Shown here: in pieces, positions 25,285 through 33,870 of the stretch
How the letters are laid out: the number at the start of each line of letters is the position of its first letter
Position numbering within the stretch: the stretch's first letter is position 1
Origin: Polynucleobacter meluiroseus
GTDB taxonomy: Bacteria > Pseudomonadota > Gammaproteobacteria > Burkholderiales > Burkholderiaceae
NCBI GenBank assembly: GCA_945947155.1
Contig: CAMEXM010000010.1
Location: 1-39,459, forward strand
DNA length: 39,459 nt
Direction of reading: 5' to 3'
The notes under the pieces: generated by a model
Told to the model about the DNA's origin: nothing
Database searches by the model: none
The model's input: only the letters and a program-made list of their open reading frames with translations
Translations under genes and position numbers: made by a program

Positions 25285-25719
25285 TCAGCCCCCCTTTTTG
25301 CTCTGCAGGCTATCCCGAATTTCACGCAAAAGGATGATGTCTTCTGGCGTTACTGCAGGCGGAGGCGCCTCGGCCGAGCGAATGCGATTGACGACCTTGA
25401 CCATCTGGAAGATCACAAAAGCCAGCAAAATGAAGTTAATCGAGATCGTGATGAAGTTACCGTAGGCAAAAATGGGGATACCTGCTTTTTTGAGGGCATC
25501 AAAGGTGCGGGGTACGCCATCGGGTACGTTACCAAGCACAACAAAGAGGTTGGTGAAGTCAATTTTTCCGCCCAATAAGGAGGAAATGACGGGCATGACA
25601 ATGTCATTCACCAGGGAGTCGACAATCTTGCCAAAAGCCCCGCCAATAATGATGCCGACGGCTAAGTCAACGACATTGCCTTTGACGGCAAATTCCCTAA
25701 ATTCCTTTAAAACTGCCAT
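25285..25719 (-). CDS. mscL: Large-conductance mechanosensitive channel MscL
   Basis: A 144-residue pentameric inner-membrane channel that opens under osmotic downshock. The N-terminal helix and first membrane segment [43 protein letters not shown] are near-identical to the MscL signature. The second segment [23 protein letters not shown] and the C-terminal helical bundle ([13 protein letters not shown]) follow. It shares the minus strand with degP (53 bp gap) and is divergent from petA, an arrangement common in Burkholderiales. Confidence 0.97.
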   Translation of the reverse strand: MAVLKEFREFAVKGNVVDLAVGIIIGGAFGKIVDSLVNDIVMPVISSLLGGKIDFTNLFVVLGNVPDGVPRTFDALKKAGIPIFAYGNFITISINFILLAFVIFQMVKVVNRIRSAEAPPPAVTPEDIILLREIRDSLQSKKGG

Positions 25720-25856
25720 AAATCCAATCCTTTCAGCTGAGCTATTGGTGAAAGTCGCTCTATTAAGCGTGCAACTTCGATGCTAAACCACTTTTTACTT
25801 TAAAATCGTCGCATTAAGCAATTTCCACCTATCTTGTTTTTGTGAAAGCCTTGTAA

Positions 25857-26459
25857 ATGAGTGATAAGCCCAGCATGGATCCGGATCGCCGCAAATGGTT
25901 GATCGCCACTACTGCGGTTGGGGGTGTTGGCGGTGCTGCAGCCCTCTATCCGTTTGTAAATAGTTTTGAACCATCCGAGCGTGCCAAAGCAGCCGGCGCC
26001 GCAGTCGAGGTGGATATTTCCGGGATGAAGCCCGATGAAATGATTACCGTCGAGTGGCGCGGTAAGCCAGTCTGGGTGATTCGCCGTACGCCAGAGCAGG
26101 TAACTGAGCTTGCCAAACTCGATGGTGAATTGGCTGATCCTAAATCCTTACGCGATCCTGCCGTGTATACACCAAAGTATGCGCAAAATGGCTATCGCTC
26201 CATCAAGCCAGAATATTTAGTGGTCGTTGGTATTTGCACTCACCTTGGTTGCTCCCCATCACCCAAAATTCAGGCAGGCCCACAGCCTTCCTTGCCCAAT
26301 GATTGGCCGGGCGGTTTCTTCTGCCCATGCCATGGCTCGACCTTCGATTTAGCTGGTCGCGTTTACAAAAATAAACCCGCACCAGATAACTTGGAAGTAC
26401 CGCCACACATGTATTTGAGCGATACCAAGATTCTGATTGGCGACGATAAGAAAGCGTAA
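25857..26459 (+). CDS. petA: Ubiquinol-cytochrome c reductase iron-sulfur (Rieske) subunit PetA
   Basis: A 200-residue Rieske protein of the bc1 complex. The [2Fe-2S] ligands are in CTHLGC and CPCHGS. The N-terminus DPDRRKWLIATTAVGGVGGAAALYPFV has a twin-arginine-type motif followed by a hydrophobic helix, which serves as a Tat signal anchor. This fits known Tat dependence of Rieske proteins and the tatABC genes in this window. It transfers electrons from ubiquinol to cytochrome c1. The start is ATG at 25857 and it leads the petABC operon, with 11 bp to petB. Confidence 0.96.
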   Translation: MSDKPSMDPDRRKWLIATTAVGGVGGAAALYPFVNSFEPSERAKAAGAAVEVDISGMKPDEMITVEWRGKPVWVIRRTPEQVTELAKLDGELADPKSLRDPAVYTPKYAQNGYRSIKPEYLVVVGICTHLGCSPSPKIQAGPQPSLPNDWPGGFFCPCHGSTFDLAGRVYKNKPAPDNLEVPPHMYLSDTKILIGDDKKA

Positions 26460-26470
26460 GGAAAAATACC

Positions 26471-27871
26471 ATGGCGTTTCATGAAATTAAAACCGCTGAA
26501 AATGCACCGGTCCAAGAAAAAATATTAGCTTGGGTTGATTCCCGTTTTCCCTTGACCTCAACAATCAAGACGCACCTTACGGAATATTACGCACCCAAAA
26601 ATTTAAACTTCTGGTATTTTTTTGGTGCATTTTCCATTGTCGTTTTAGCCTTGCAAATCATCACGGGTATTTTCTTGACGATGAACTACAAGCCCGATGC
26701 GGCTAAAGCGTTTGAGTCGGTTGAGTACATCATGCGCGAAGTGCCGTTTGGTTGGTTGATTCGTTACCTCCACTCCACCGGCGCGTCGATGTTCTTTGCC
26801 GTGGTTTACCTGCACATGTTCCGCGGCTTGATTTACGGTTCGTATCAAAAGCCACGCGAACTTGTTTGGATTTTTGGTTGCGCTATTTTCTTGTGCTTGA
26901 TGGGCGAGGCTTTCTTTGGTTACCTCCTGCCATGGGGCCAAATGTCCTATTGGGGCGCGCAGGTAATCGTGAACTTGTTCTCAGCGATTCCTTTGATTGG
27001 TCCAGATCTTTCTTTGTGGCTGCGTGGCGACTACGTTGTTGGCGATGCGACTCTGAATCGTTTCTTCGCCTTCCACGTGATCGCATTGCCTTTGGTATTG
27101 GTTGGTTTGGTTGCGGCCCACATTATTGCCTTGCATGAAGTGGGCTCAAATAATCCAGACGGTGTGGATATCAAAGCCAACTTGGACAGTAAAGGTATAC
27201 CCGTTGACGGTATTCCATTCCACCCCTATTACTCAGTGCATGATGTGATGGGTTTGGGCATATTCTTGTTTATTTTCGCAGCGATCGTATTCTTTGCGCC
27301 GGAGATGGGCGGCTACTTCTTAGAGGCCAATAACTTTATTCCGGCCGATCCATTGCAGACGCCATTGCACATTGCACCCGTTTGGTATTTCACGCCTTTC
27401 TATTCGATGCTGCGTGCGACCACAACCGACTTCTTGGCGCCATTGTGGATTTTCTTTGCGATTGTTCTCGGCCTTGCAATTAAGAATGCCAAAGACATTC
27501 GCCTCAAGGGTGGCTACTTTGCAATCCTGCTCGGCTTGGCCGCAGGCTTTTACTTCCTCGATGCGAAGTTCTGGGGCGTGGTCATCATGGGCGGTACGGT
27601 TGTGATTCTGTTTTTCTTGCCATGGCTCGATAAGTCACCCGTGCGCTCAATTCGCATGCGCCCAGCATTCCATAAATACATCTACGGTAGCTTTGTAGTG
27701 AGCTTCATCATCCTGGGTTACTTAGGAATTAAGCCGCCATCACCGCTGTTCGATAAGATGTCGCAGATTTGCACCATTTACTATTTGGCATTCTTCTTCT
27801 TGATGCCGTATTGGAGCAAATTGGGCGAGTTTAAGACGGTGCCCGACCGTGTTGTTTTTCATGCGCACTAA
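26471..27871 (+). CDS. petB: Cytochrome b subunit of the bc1 complex, PetB
   Basis: A 466-residue membrane protein carrying two b hemes. Axial histidines are His101 and His115 in the second helix and His202 and His217 in the fourth. The second pair is 15 positions apart, one more than the 14 of mitochondrial cytochrome b and like b6f; I understand this occurs in beta/gammaproteobacterial proteins. The quinol-oxidation motif is PVWY (residues 303-306) rather than PEWY. Full-length cytochrome b with all C-terminal helices. Between petA (11 bp) and petC (41 bp). Confidence 0.96.
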   Translation: MAFHEIKTAENAPVQEKILAWVDSRFPLTSTIKTHLTEYYAPKNLNFWYFFGAFSIVVLALQIITGIFLTMNYKPDAAKAFESVEYIMREVPFGWLIRYLHSTGASMFFAVVYLHMFRGLIYGSYQKPRELVWIFGCAIFLCLMGEAFFGYLLPWGQMSYWGAQVIVNLFSAIPLIGPDLSLWLRGDYVVGDATLNRFFAFHVIALPLVLVGLVAAHIIALHEVGSNNPDGVDIKANLDSKGIPVDGIPFHPYYSVHDVMGLGIFLFIFAAIVFFAPEMGGYFLEANNFIPADPLQTPLHIAPVWYFTPFYSMLRATTTDFLAPLWIFFAIVLGLAIKNAKDIRLKGGYFAILLGLAAGFYFLDAKFWGVVIMGGTVVILFFLPWLDKSPVRSIRMRPAFHKYIYGSFVVSFIILGYLGIKPPSPLFDKMSQICTIYYLAFFFLMPYWSKLGEFKTVPDRVVFHAH

Positions 27872-27912
27872 GCACGATTGCAGACCAGACTAAATAAAGA
27901 TTAGGAATCAGT

Positions 27913-28689
27913 ATGAAAGACATTCTGCACACTGTGAAAGCGAGCCTTCGTGCATTTGCTGTAACGGCAACCTTAGGCCTTGCTGCAACCACTGCGCATG
28001 CCGCTGGTGGCGACTATCCATTGGATAAAGCACCCGACCGCGTTAACAGCAATGCCGCCTTGCAAAACGGAGCAAAGATTTTTGTTAATAATTGCGCTGG
28101 TTGCCACTCTGCAGTTAGCGTGCGCTATTCCTCTTTACGGGATATTGGACTCACCGATCAGCAGATCAAAGATAATTTGATTCTGAATGGTGCTAAGGTA
28201 GGTGATGTCATGACGGTAGCAATGTCTCCTAAAGATGCGAAGGCATGGTTTGGTAAAGTGCCACCCGATTTATCGGTTGAGGCACGTGCGCGCGGTACCG
28301 ATTGGCTTTACACCTACTTTCGTACCTACTATCAAGATGACTCCACCCCAACCGGCTGGAATAACTTGGTGTATCCAAACGTAGGTATGCCTCATGTGTT
28401 GTGGCAAATGCAAGGTATTCGTACAGCGAACTTTGAAGAGCGTAAAGATCCAAAGGATCCAACGCGCATGCAAAAAGTATTTGTAGGTTTCGAGCAAGTC
28501 ACCCCAGGCTCGATGAAGCCCCAAGAATACGATGACAACATGGCTGACCTCGTGTCCTTCATGTCATGGATGGCCGAGCCAATGCAATTACAGCGTAAGC
28601 GCATTGGTGTAGTGGTACTCTTGTTCTTGGCTATCTTTACGTTTGTCGCATGGCGCCTAAACAAAGCCTATTGGAAAGACGTGAAGTAA
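27913..28689 (+). CDS. petC: Cytochrome c1 subunit of the bc1 complex, PetC
   Basis: A 258-residue protein with an N-terminal signal peptide (ending near TAHA at residues 26-29), one c-type heme site CAGCH, a Met ligand probably in YPNVGMPHVLW, and a C-terminal membrane anchor (RIGVVVLLFLAIFTFVAW) close to the end. It passes electrons from the Rieske cluster to a periplasmic cytochrome c. The mature N-terminus GGDYPLDKAPDRVNSNAALQNGAKIFVNNCAGCHS is typical for Burkholderiales. Confidence 0.96.
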   Translation: MKDILHTVKASLRAFAVTATLGLAATTAHAAGGDYPLDKAPDRVNSNAALQNGAKIFVNNCAGCHSAVSVRYSSLRDIGLTDQQIKDNLILNGAKVGDVMTVAMSPKDAKAWFGKVPPDLSVEARARGTDWLYTYFRTYYQDDSTPTGWNNLVYPNVGMPHVLWQMQGIRTANFEERKDPKDPTRMQKVFVGFEQVTPGSMKPQEYDDNMADLVSFMSWMAEPMQLQRKRIGVVVLLFLAIFTFVAWRLNKAYWKDVK

Positions 28690-28737
28690 GCATTTTGCAG
28701 TTGCATTAAGTAAGTATATTTTTAAGGATCTTTGCAT

Positions 28738-29349
28738 ATGATGGTGTTGTACTCGGGCACAAACTGCCCATTTTCGCAACGCTGCCGCCTGGTGCTTTTT
28801 GAAAAAGGCATGGATTTTGAAATCCGCGATGTTGATCTATTCAGCAAGCCGGAAGAAATCTCCGTAATGAATCTTTATGGCCAGGTTCCCATTCTCGTTG
28901 AGCGAGATTTGATTCTGTACGAATCCAACATCATTAATGAATACATTGATGAGCGCTTTCCACATCCACAACTCATGCCGCCCGATCCGGTAGCACGTGC
29001 ACGCGCACGGCTATTTCTCTTTAATTTTGAGAAAGAACTCTTCATACACGTTGCCGCGCTCGAGAATGAAAAAGGCAAGGCAGCAGAAAAGATCCATGAA
29101 AAAGCCCGTTTGGCGATTCGGGATCGTTTAACAGAGCTTGCCCCCATCTTTGTCAAGAATAAATACATACTTGGCGATGAGTTTTCGATGCTCGATGTTG
29201 CGATTGCACCTTTGTTGTGGCGCCTTGAGCACTATGGCATTGATCTATCGCGCAATGCAGCGCCACTACTGAAGTATGCAGAGCGGATTTTTAGTCGGCC
29301 TGCTTATATCGAAGCACTAACTCCTTCTGAGAAGGTGATGCGCCGCTAA
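28738..29349 (+). CDS. sspA: Stringent starvation protein A (GST fold)
   Basis: A 203-residue protein with a thioredoxin-like N-terminal domain (MVLYSGTNCPFSQRCRLVLFEKGMDFEI, NLYGQVPILVERDLILYESNIINEYIDERFP) and an alpha-helical GST C-terminal domain. SspA binds RNA polymerase and acts in stationary-phase and acid responses in other proteobacteria; the N-terminal Cys-containing site is not a typical glutathione site. The ATG at 28738 is used rather than a TTG at 28732, with AAGGA about ten bases upstream. It follows petC by 48 bp and precedes sspB, the usual order. Confidence 0.94.
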   Translation: MMVLYSGTNCPFSQRCRLVLFEKGMDFEIRDVDLFSKPEEISVMNLYGQVPILVERDLILYESNIINEYIDERFPHPQLMPPDPVARARARLFLFNFEKELFIHVAALENEKGKAAEKIHEKARLAIRDRLTELAPIFVKNKYILGDEFSMLDVAIAPLLWRLEHYGIDLSRNAAPLLKYAERIFSRPAYIEALTPSEKVMRR

Positions 29350-29381
29350 TTGCGGGGCGTCAAGGGTCTGCAATCATTACC

Positions 29382-29798
29382 ATGGCTGCTGACGGCATTT
29401 CAATTCCGAGTACCAAGCCGTATTTAATCCGCGCACTGCATGAGTGGTGTTCGGACAACGGCTTTACACCCTTTATTGCGGTGTTTGTCGATGGCAGGGT
29501 TGAAGTGCCAATGGAGTTTGTCAAAAACGATGAGATTGTCTTGAACCTCTCATCCGAGGCTTGCCATCAACTCGATCTGGGCAACGAATGGGTTAGTTTT
29601 CAGGCGCGATTTGGCGGAGTGCCTAAACGCGTGATGGTGCCGGTTACACACGTTCTGGCCATTTACGCCAGAGAAAATGGCCAAGGCATGTCCTTCCCGT
29701 TTGATGGTGCCAAAACCCCGGATTCAAGCAATGCAAGCGAAGATGGTGGCGATGCCTCCAAAAAGGCACCTAGACCTACCTTGACGATTGTGAAGTAG
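29382..29798 (+). CDS. sspB: ClpXP specificity adaptor SspB
   Basis: A 138-residue adaptor that delivers ssrA-tagged proteins to ClpXP. The folded N-terminal domain (STKPYLIRALHEWCSDNGFTPFIAVFVD, EIVLNLS, FQARFGGVPKRVMVPV, VLAIYARENGQGMSF) is the SspB substrate-binding domain. A flexible polar linker follows (residues 108-130), and then RPTLTIVK at the C-terminus, which matches the ClpX-binding tail of the family. It lies 32 bp after sspA and 27 bp before a tRNA-Thr gene. Confidence 0.95.
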   Translation: MAADGISIPSTKPYLIRALHEWCSDNGFTPFIAVFVDGRVEVPMEFVKNDEIVLNLSSEACHQLDLGNEWVSFQARFGGVPKRVMVPVTHVLAIYARENGQGMSFPFDGAKTPDSSNASEDGGDASKKAPRPTLTIVK

Positions 29799-29825
29799 GC
29801 TAAAATTCAAGCGTTGTAAAAAATT

Positions 29826-29901
29826 GCCCCATTAGCTCATCTGGTAGAGCAACTGATTTGTAATCAGTAGGTGGTCTGTTCGAGTCGGACATGGGGCACC
29901 A
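29826..29901 (+). tRNA. tRNA-Thr (anticodon UGU)
   Basis: A complete cloverleaf: acceptor GCCCCAT pairs with ATGGGGC, D-loop with TGGTAGAGC, anticodon stem CTGAT/ATCAG holding TGT in its loop (TTTGTAA), and T-loop TTCGAGT between CTGT and GGAC-type arms. CCA is encoded at the 3' end. The 76-base length is normal. UGU reads threonine ACA/ACG codons. It points towards the end of the MFS gene, whose stop codon is 8 bp further on. Confidence 0.95.
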
Positions 29902-29909
29902 TCAATTGA

Positions 29910-31259
29910 CTATTTCTGTAAATTGACATCCCGGGTTTCTGGCAAATAAAACACCGCCACGATCGCAGCCGTTGCCAAGAAAATCGTCGGATACCAAAGC
30001 CCCGCTACGTTATTTCCCATAGCTTTATTCAACCAGGTGACGATGAAGGGCAACATACCGCCAATCCATCCTGCTGCTAAGTTATGCGGTAGGGTCGCTG
30101 CGCTATTTCGGGTGCGCGCAGGAAAGAGTTCAGCAAGCAAAGCGATTTGAGGTCCCACAACCAGGGCCAATGGAATCGATAAGCAAATGAGGGTCAAGCC
30201 TGCGAGCAGCACATTTAATTGCGTTGCTGATGCGAGGTATTGCAAAAACTGAAAGGCTGGCAATATCGCGAGAGCACCAATCATTAAGCCGCTAATCACA
30301 ACCGGTCTTCTGCCTATTCGATCTGAAATCGCCCCAGCCAGTATGGTGAGTGGCAGTAGCGCGAGTGTTGCGTTGATGCTTAAGGCATCTACTGTCTTTG
30401 GCGCAATGCCAAGTGCCGTTTTGAGAAAGATGGCGGTATAGACCTGCATGCAAAAGAATAAGACGGCTCCACCCGCTGAGATACAGAAGAACAATAAGAA
30501 CATGCGTTTGCGGGTCTCCTGATCGCGAAAGTTATCCATCAGCGGCGTAGTGGAGCGCTTATTCTTGTGTTGCATCTCGGTGAAGATCGGCGTTTCTTCA
30601 AGGGCCATGCGAGCCTTAAAGGCAATAGCTAGCAGCACAATCGAGATCCAAAAGGGGACACGCCAGCCCCATTCCTGAAATTGTTGTGGCGTTAAGAAGA
30701 ATTGCAATAAGGCAATTTGCAAGGTGGACGCTAAGATACCAAGCGGGCCCATGGTCGATAGAAAACTGGTTTTAAATCCCCGATTGGAATCCCCGGCGTG
30801 CTCGGTTAAAAAGACAGCGCTGCCACCAATCTCGCCGCCAGCAGATAGACCCTGCAATAAGCGCAGAACCACTAGCAAGATTGGCGCTGCAATGCCAATT
30901 TGCGCATAGGTCGGTAAGAAACCCACGGCCAGGGTGGCAAAGCCCATCAGGGCAATCGTAATCATGAAGACCGGCCTGCGCCCAATCCGATCCCCTAAGG
31001 AGCCAAAGTAGGCTGCCCCAAGCGGTCGCACCACCATGCCAACACCAAAGGTAGCCAAGCTGAACAAAAGGCTGGCGGCAGGATCGCTGCTGGGGAAGAA
31101 GAGTGGCCCAAACGTGACCGCCAAAGTAGCAAAAGTCAGAAAGTCATACCACTCTAAAAAAGTACCAAAGCATGCTGCAGAGGCTACTTTTCGATAGGAT
31201 TTAGACTCTTTCTTTCGATCTAATGCACTGATTTCATTCAATTTAGACTCTTTTTTCAC
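29910..31259 (-). CDS. MFS transporter, metabolite:H+ symporter (MHS/ProP-like) family
   Basis: A 12-helix major facilitator of the MHS family. The N-terminal FGTFLEWYDFLTFATLA is the family hallmark. The loop 2-3 motif AAYFGSLGDRIGRRPVFM and its second-half repeat AGAISDRIGRRPVVISG are present. MHS members carry organic acids or compatible solutes with protons; the substrate here is unknown. The start is uncertain: GTG 31259, TTG 31241 and TTG 31280 are all in frame and no ATG precedes the conserved part. GTG 31259 (449 codons) is given as a compromise. A palindrome and other possible operator sites overlap this 5' end. Confidence 0.85.
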   Translation of the reverse strand: MKKESKLNEISALDRKKESKSYRKVASAACFGTFLEWYDFLTFATLAVTFGPLFFPSSDPAASLLFSLATFGVGMVVRPLGAAYFGSLGDRIGRRPVFMITIALMGFATLAVGFLPTYAQIGIAAPILLVVLRLLQGLSAGGEIGGSAVFLTEHAGDSNRGFKTSFLSTMGPLGILASTLQIALLQFFLTPQQFQEWGWRVPFWISIVLLAIAFKARMALEETPIFTEMQHKNKRSTTPLMDNFRDQETRKRMFLLFFCISAGGAVLFFCMQVYTAIFLKTALGIAPKTVDALSINATLALLPLTILAGAISDRIGRRPVVISGLMIGALAILPAFQFLQYLASATQLNVLLAGLTLICLSIPLALVVGPQIALLAELFPARTRNSAATLPHNLAAGWIGGMLPFIVTWLNKAMGNNVAGLWYPTIFLATAAIVAVFYLPETRDVNLQK

Positions 31260-31261
31260 TA

Positions 31262-31331
31262 TTTTGTTGCTTTGCAACAAAAAGGCTTGATTTGTTGCAC
31301 TGCATCAGTTACATTTATATGGTGCGGTGCA
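31262..31331 (+). promoter_or_regulatory. Three regularly spaced TGC-N3-GCA sites at the phasin promoter
   Basis: TGC-TTT-GCA is centred at 31272 inside a longer perfect palindrome (TTTTGTTGC and GCAACAAAA, 31262-31282). TGC-ACT-GCA is centred at 31300 and TGC-GGT-GCA at 31327, so spacing is 28 and 27 bp. A possible promoter TTGATT (31287-31292), 17 bases, TACATT (31310-31315) is bracketed by them. The core agrees with the CTGC-N3/4-GCAG site described for the polyhydroxyalkanoate regulator PhaR in Paracoccus. Confidence 0.6.
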
Positions 31332-31414
31332 ATATCTAACAGATATAGCACCACCAATTTAGGCATTACTTCAAACCCTATTTTGCAATCTTACTTATTG
31401 AAACGGAGCATTAC

Positions 31415-31999
31415 ATGAACCAAGACCAAATCAACGCTAAATTGTCGCAAATCAGCAGCAAAGGCTTAGAAAGCTCATTCGCATTAAGCGAAGCGGCCTT
31501 AGAGAATGCACAAAAATTAGCCGAACTGAACTACGCCGCATCCAAAGATGCCTTAGTAAACGTACAAGACAGTATTACGCAAGTACTGAGCGCCAAAGAT
31601 CCAAAGCAAGTTACCGATCTGATCAGTGCCGACATGTTGCAAGACGCTGGTACGCAAGCAGCTGCATACCAAAAGAAAGTAACTAAAGTATTGCGTGATA
31701 GCAATAAAGAGTTGAATAACGTAGTTGAGTCCAGCATTGACCAGTTCCAAAAAGGTATGCAAGAGTGGATCAATACCGTTTCTGCAAACGCACCTGCTGG
31801 TTACGATGCATTTGTATCTGCAATGAAAACCGGTTACGGCAGTGCCTTGCAGGTCTTTGAGCAATTCCGCGCAGTAAGCAAAGAAGCATTGGCTACTGCT
31901 GAGAAAAACGCTGAGCAAGCATTTGAAGCATTTCAGGGCCAAGTGGCACAAGTGAAAAAAGCATCGACACCAGCAACACGTGGTCGCAAAGCTGCTTAA
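31415..31999 (+). CDS. Phasin-family polyhydroxyalkanoate granule protein
   Basis: A 194-residue, almost entirely alpha-helical protein rich in Ala, Gln, Lys and Glu, without signal peptide. The pattern KLSQISSKGLESSFALSEAALENAQKLAELNYAASKDAL and EQFRAVSKEALATAEKNAEQAFEAF is that of the phasin family (phasin_2), which coats PHA granules and controls their size. A Lys/Arg-rich tail (TPATRGRKAA) could bind nucleic acid. It stands alone, with ACGGAG upstream and a strong terminator downstream. No PHA synthase is in the window. Confidence 0.9.
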   Translation: MNQDQINAKLSQISSKGLESSFALSEAALENAQKLAELNYAASKDALVNVQDSITQVLSAKDPKQVTDLISADMLQDAGTQAAAYQKKVTKVLRDSNKELNNVVESSIDQFQKGMQEWINTVSANAPAGYDAFVSAMKTGYGSALQVFEQFRAVSKEALATAEKNAEQAFEAFQGQVAQVKKASTPATRGRKAA

Positions 32000-32057
32000 T
32001 TCAGAAGATTGAATTAAGTTCAGTCACTTTAGTACCTTAGTTCATACTTTAGTAAGC

Positions 32058-32092
32058 AAAATCCCACTGCAGTAATGCGGTGGGATTTTTTT
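32058..32092 (+). terminator. Rho-independent terminator of the phasin gene
   Basis: AAATCCCACTGCA and TGCGGTGGGATTT pair around GTAA with one T-G wobble, and TTTT follows. This is a strong intrinsic terminator 59 bp after the phasin stop. Confidence 0.93.
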
Positions 32093-32115
32093 ATGCCGTA
32101 ACAAATGAGCAGAGC

Positions 32116-33399
32116 TTAGTCATCGGTATCCGCTACCGAGTCCAATAATCCGGTTGGCAGTGTTTTACTCGGCTTGACGCCAAGCTCACGGACCCGCTCT
32201 GCAGTGCGAATCAAATTCCCCTTACCCGTTTTAAGTTTATTAAAAGCATCGTGGTAACTGGTTTGGGCTTGATCAATCCGTTGCCCTAGCTTTTCCATAT
32301 CGTCGATAAAACCAACAAACTTGTCATAGAGGGCGCCGCATTGGCGAGCAATTTCTAAGGCGTTTTTATTCTGGTGATCCTGTCGCCACAGGTGGGCAAC
32401 AGTGCGCAAAGTAGCCATGAGGGTACTTGGGCACACCAAAACAATGTTCTTGGCAAGCGCCTCTTGATAAAGATTGGGAGCCGATTTGAGTGCTAACAAA
32501 AATGCAGGCTCAATCGGAATAAACATCAAGACAAAATCAACCGAGCCGACCCCGTAAAGCGAACTGTAGTTTTTGCTGGAAAGACCCTGAATATGCTGGC
32601 GCAGGGACTGAATGTGGGCATTGAGTTCAGTCTGTGCTGTATCGGCATCAAGGCTTTCAGCATGGCGTGCATAGGCGGTAATCGATACCTTGCTGTCGAC
32701 TACCAGATGGCGGCCTTCGGGTAGGCGCACCACAATGTCGGGCTGCAAGCGGGAACCATCCGCTTGAGTATGGCTATCTTGCACAAGGTATTCTTCGCCT
32801 TTGCGAAGGCCTGACGATTCGAGAATGGATTCCAAAACGAGCTCACCCCAATTCCCCTGGACTTTAGAGTCGCCCTTCAATGCTTGAGTCAGCGAACGGG
32901 TTTCATCTGACATCTTGACGTTTAAGGCCGATAGGCGTTCGATCTCGCTTTTAAGAGCAAAGCGCTCGCGGGATTCATTGGCGTAGGAGGTCGAGACCTG
33001 TTCTTTAAATTCAGTCAGCTTGGTTTGCAAGGGCTTGAGTAAGGCATCGAGGCTTAAGGCATTTTGCTCGGTAAAGCGCCGGGTTTTATCGTCCAAGATA
33101 TCGTTGGCAAGATTCTTAAACTGAATAGTCAGCGCTTCTTTCGCCTCATTCAGTGACTCTATCCGGCCAAGGCCTTGCTTACGTTCTGATTCGAGTGCTG
33201 CCTCGAGACGAATGGCGTTTTGCAAGGCCGTATCGCGCTCCGCACGCAGACTTGCGACTAAAGCAGTTTGTTCGGCAAGGGCCAGCTCAGTACTGCTAAA
33301 GCGACTTCGCAAGGTCAGAACATAGATCAGCAGCCCAGCACAGGCTGCAATAAGTAGACCAAGAAACAGAAGGGTGCTGAAATCAAACGACATCGTCAT
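32116..33399 (-). CDS. rmuC: DNA recombination protein RmuC homologue
   Basis: A 427-residue protein with an N-terminal membrane helix (residues 7-28, LLFLGLLIAACAGLLIYVL), a long coiled coil (about 30-170), and the C-terminal PD-(D/E)XK-like RmuC domain. That domain includes KVQGNWGELVLESILESSGL, LQPDIVVRLPEGRHLVVDSKVS and FIPIEPAFLLAL. RmuC limits inversions at short repeats in E. coli, and the VDSKVS motif supplies the nuclease core. The closest upstream gene on the same strand is grxD, 89 bp away. Confidence 0.93.
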   Translation of the reverse strand: MTMSFDFSTLLFLGLLIAACAGLLIYVLTLRSRFSSTELALAEQTALVASLRAERDTALQNAIRLEAALESERKQGLGRIESLNEAKEALTIQFKNLANDILDDKTRRFTEQNALSLDALLKPLQTKLTEFKEQVSTSYANESRERFALKSEIERLSALNVKMSDETRSLTQALKGDSKVQGNWGELVLESILESSGLRKGEEYLVQDSHTQADGSRLQPDIVVRLPEGRHLVVDSKVSITAYARHAESLDADTAQTELNAHIQSLRQHIQGLSSKNYSSLYGVGSVDFVLMFIPIEPAFLLALKSAPNLYQEALAKNIVLVCPSTLMATLRTVAHLWRQDHQNKNALEIARQCGALYDKFVGFIDDMEKLGQRIDQAQTSYHDAFNKLKTGKGNLIRTAERVRELGVKPSKTLPTGLLDSVADTDD

Positions 33400-33488
33400 T
33401 GAACTTTCACTGAAAATGCGTGGCGATGCGGAAGAGCTTGGGGCAACACTTTAGCTGGCTGGCCAATCACGACAAGCCGCTAAACACA

Positions 33489-33797
33489 TTAACCCTGAAT
33501 CAACTGCTTCAGTTCACCGCTTTCAAACATCTCAGTCATGATGTCGGAGCCGCCGATAAATTCACCATGGATGTAAAGCTGGGGAATCGTAGGCCAGTTG
33601 GCGTATTGCTTGATGCCTTGTCGTATGCCTTCATCATCAAAGACATTGACGGTATGGAGATTTTCAGCGCCACATGCCCGCAGAATGTTAATCGCATTGC
33701 CTGAAAAGCCACACTGCGGAAACTGAGGAGTGCCTTTCATAAAAAGCACGACGGGGTGACTGGTGACGATTTCTTTGATTTGGGCTTGGCTATCCAT
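33489..33797 (-). CDS. grxD: Monothiol glutaredoxin GrxD
   Basis: A 102-residue Grx4-type protein with the monothiol active site CGFS in GTPQFPQCGFSGNA, plus WPTIPQLYIHGEFIGGSDIM, which carries the cis-Pro and glutathione-binding residues. Such proteins carry [2Fe-2S] clusters together with BolA-type partners, and a BolA-like gene is at 2.8 kb. The ATG at 33797 (MDSQAQIKEIV) is chosen over an in-frame start at 33818 because it matches the family N-terminus and has GGAG eight bases upstream. It belongs to the hemA-prfA-prmC-grxD series. Confidence 0.95.
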   Translation of the reverse strand: MDSQAQIKEIVTSHPVVLFMKGTPQFPQCGFSGNAINILRACGAENLHTVNVFDDEGIRQGIKQYANWPTIPQLYIHGEFIGGSDIMTEMFESGELKQLIQG

Positions 33798-33870
33798 TGC
33801 GTTACTCCATGTATGCAAAATTAACCATACGATTTTAAGACCGAATCAAAAATAGGGTTATCGATTTGGT

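Noticed and set aside
29826..29910. tRNA-Thr as the attachment site of an integrated element including the MFS gene
   Set aside because: No integrase is adjacent and I see no repeat of the tRNA 3' end within the following kilobases; the only integrase in the window is 11 kb away.
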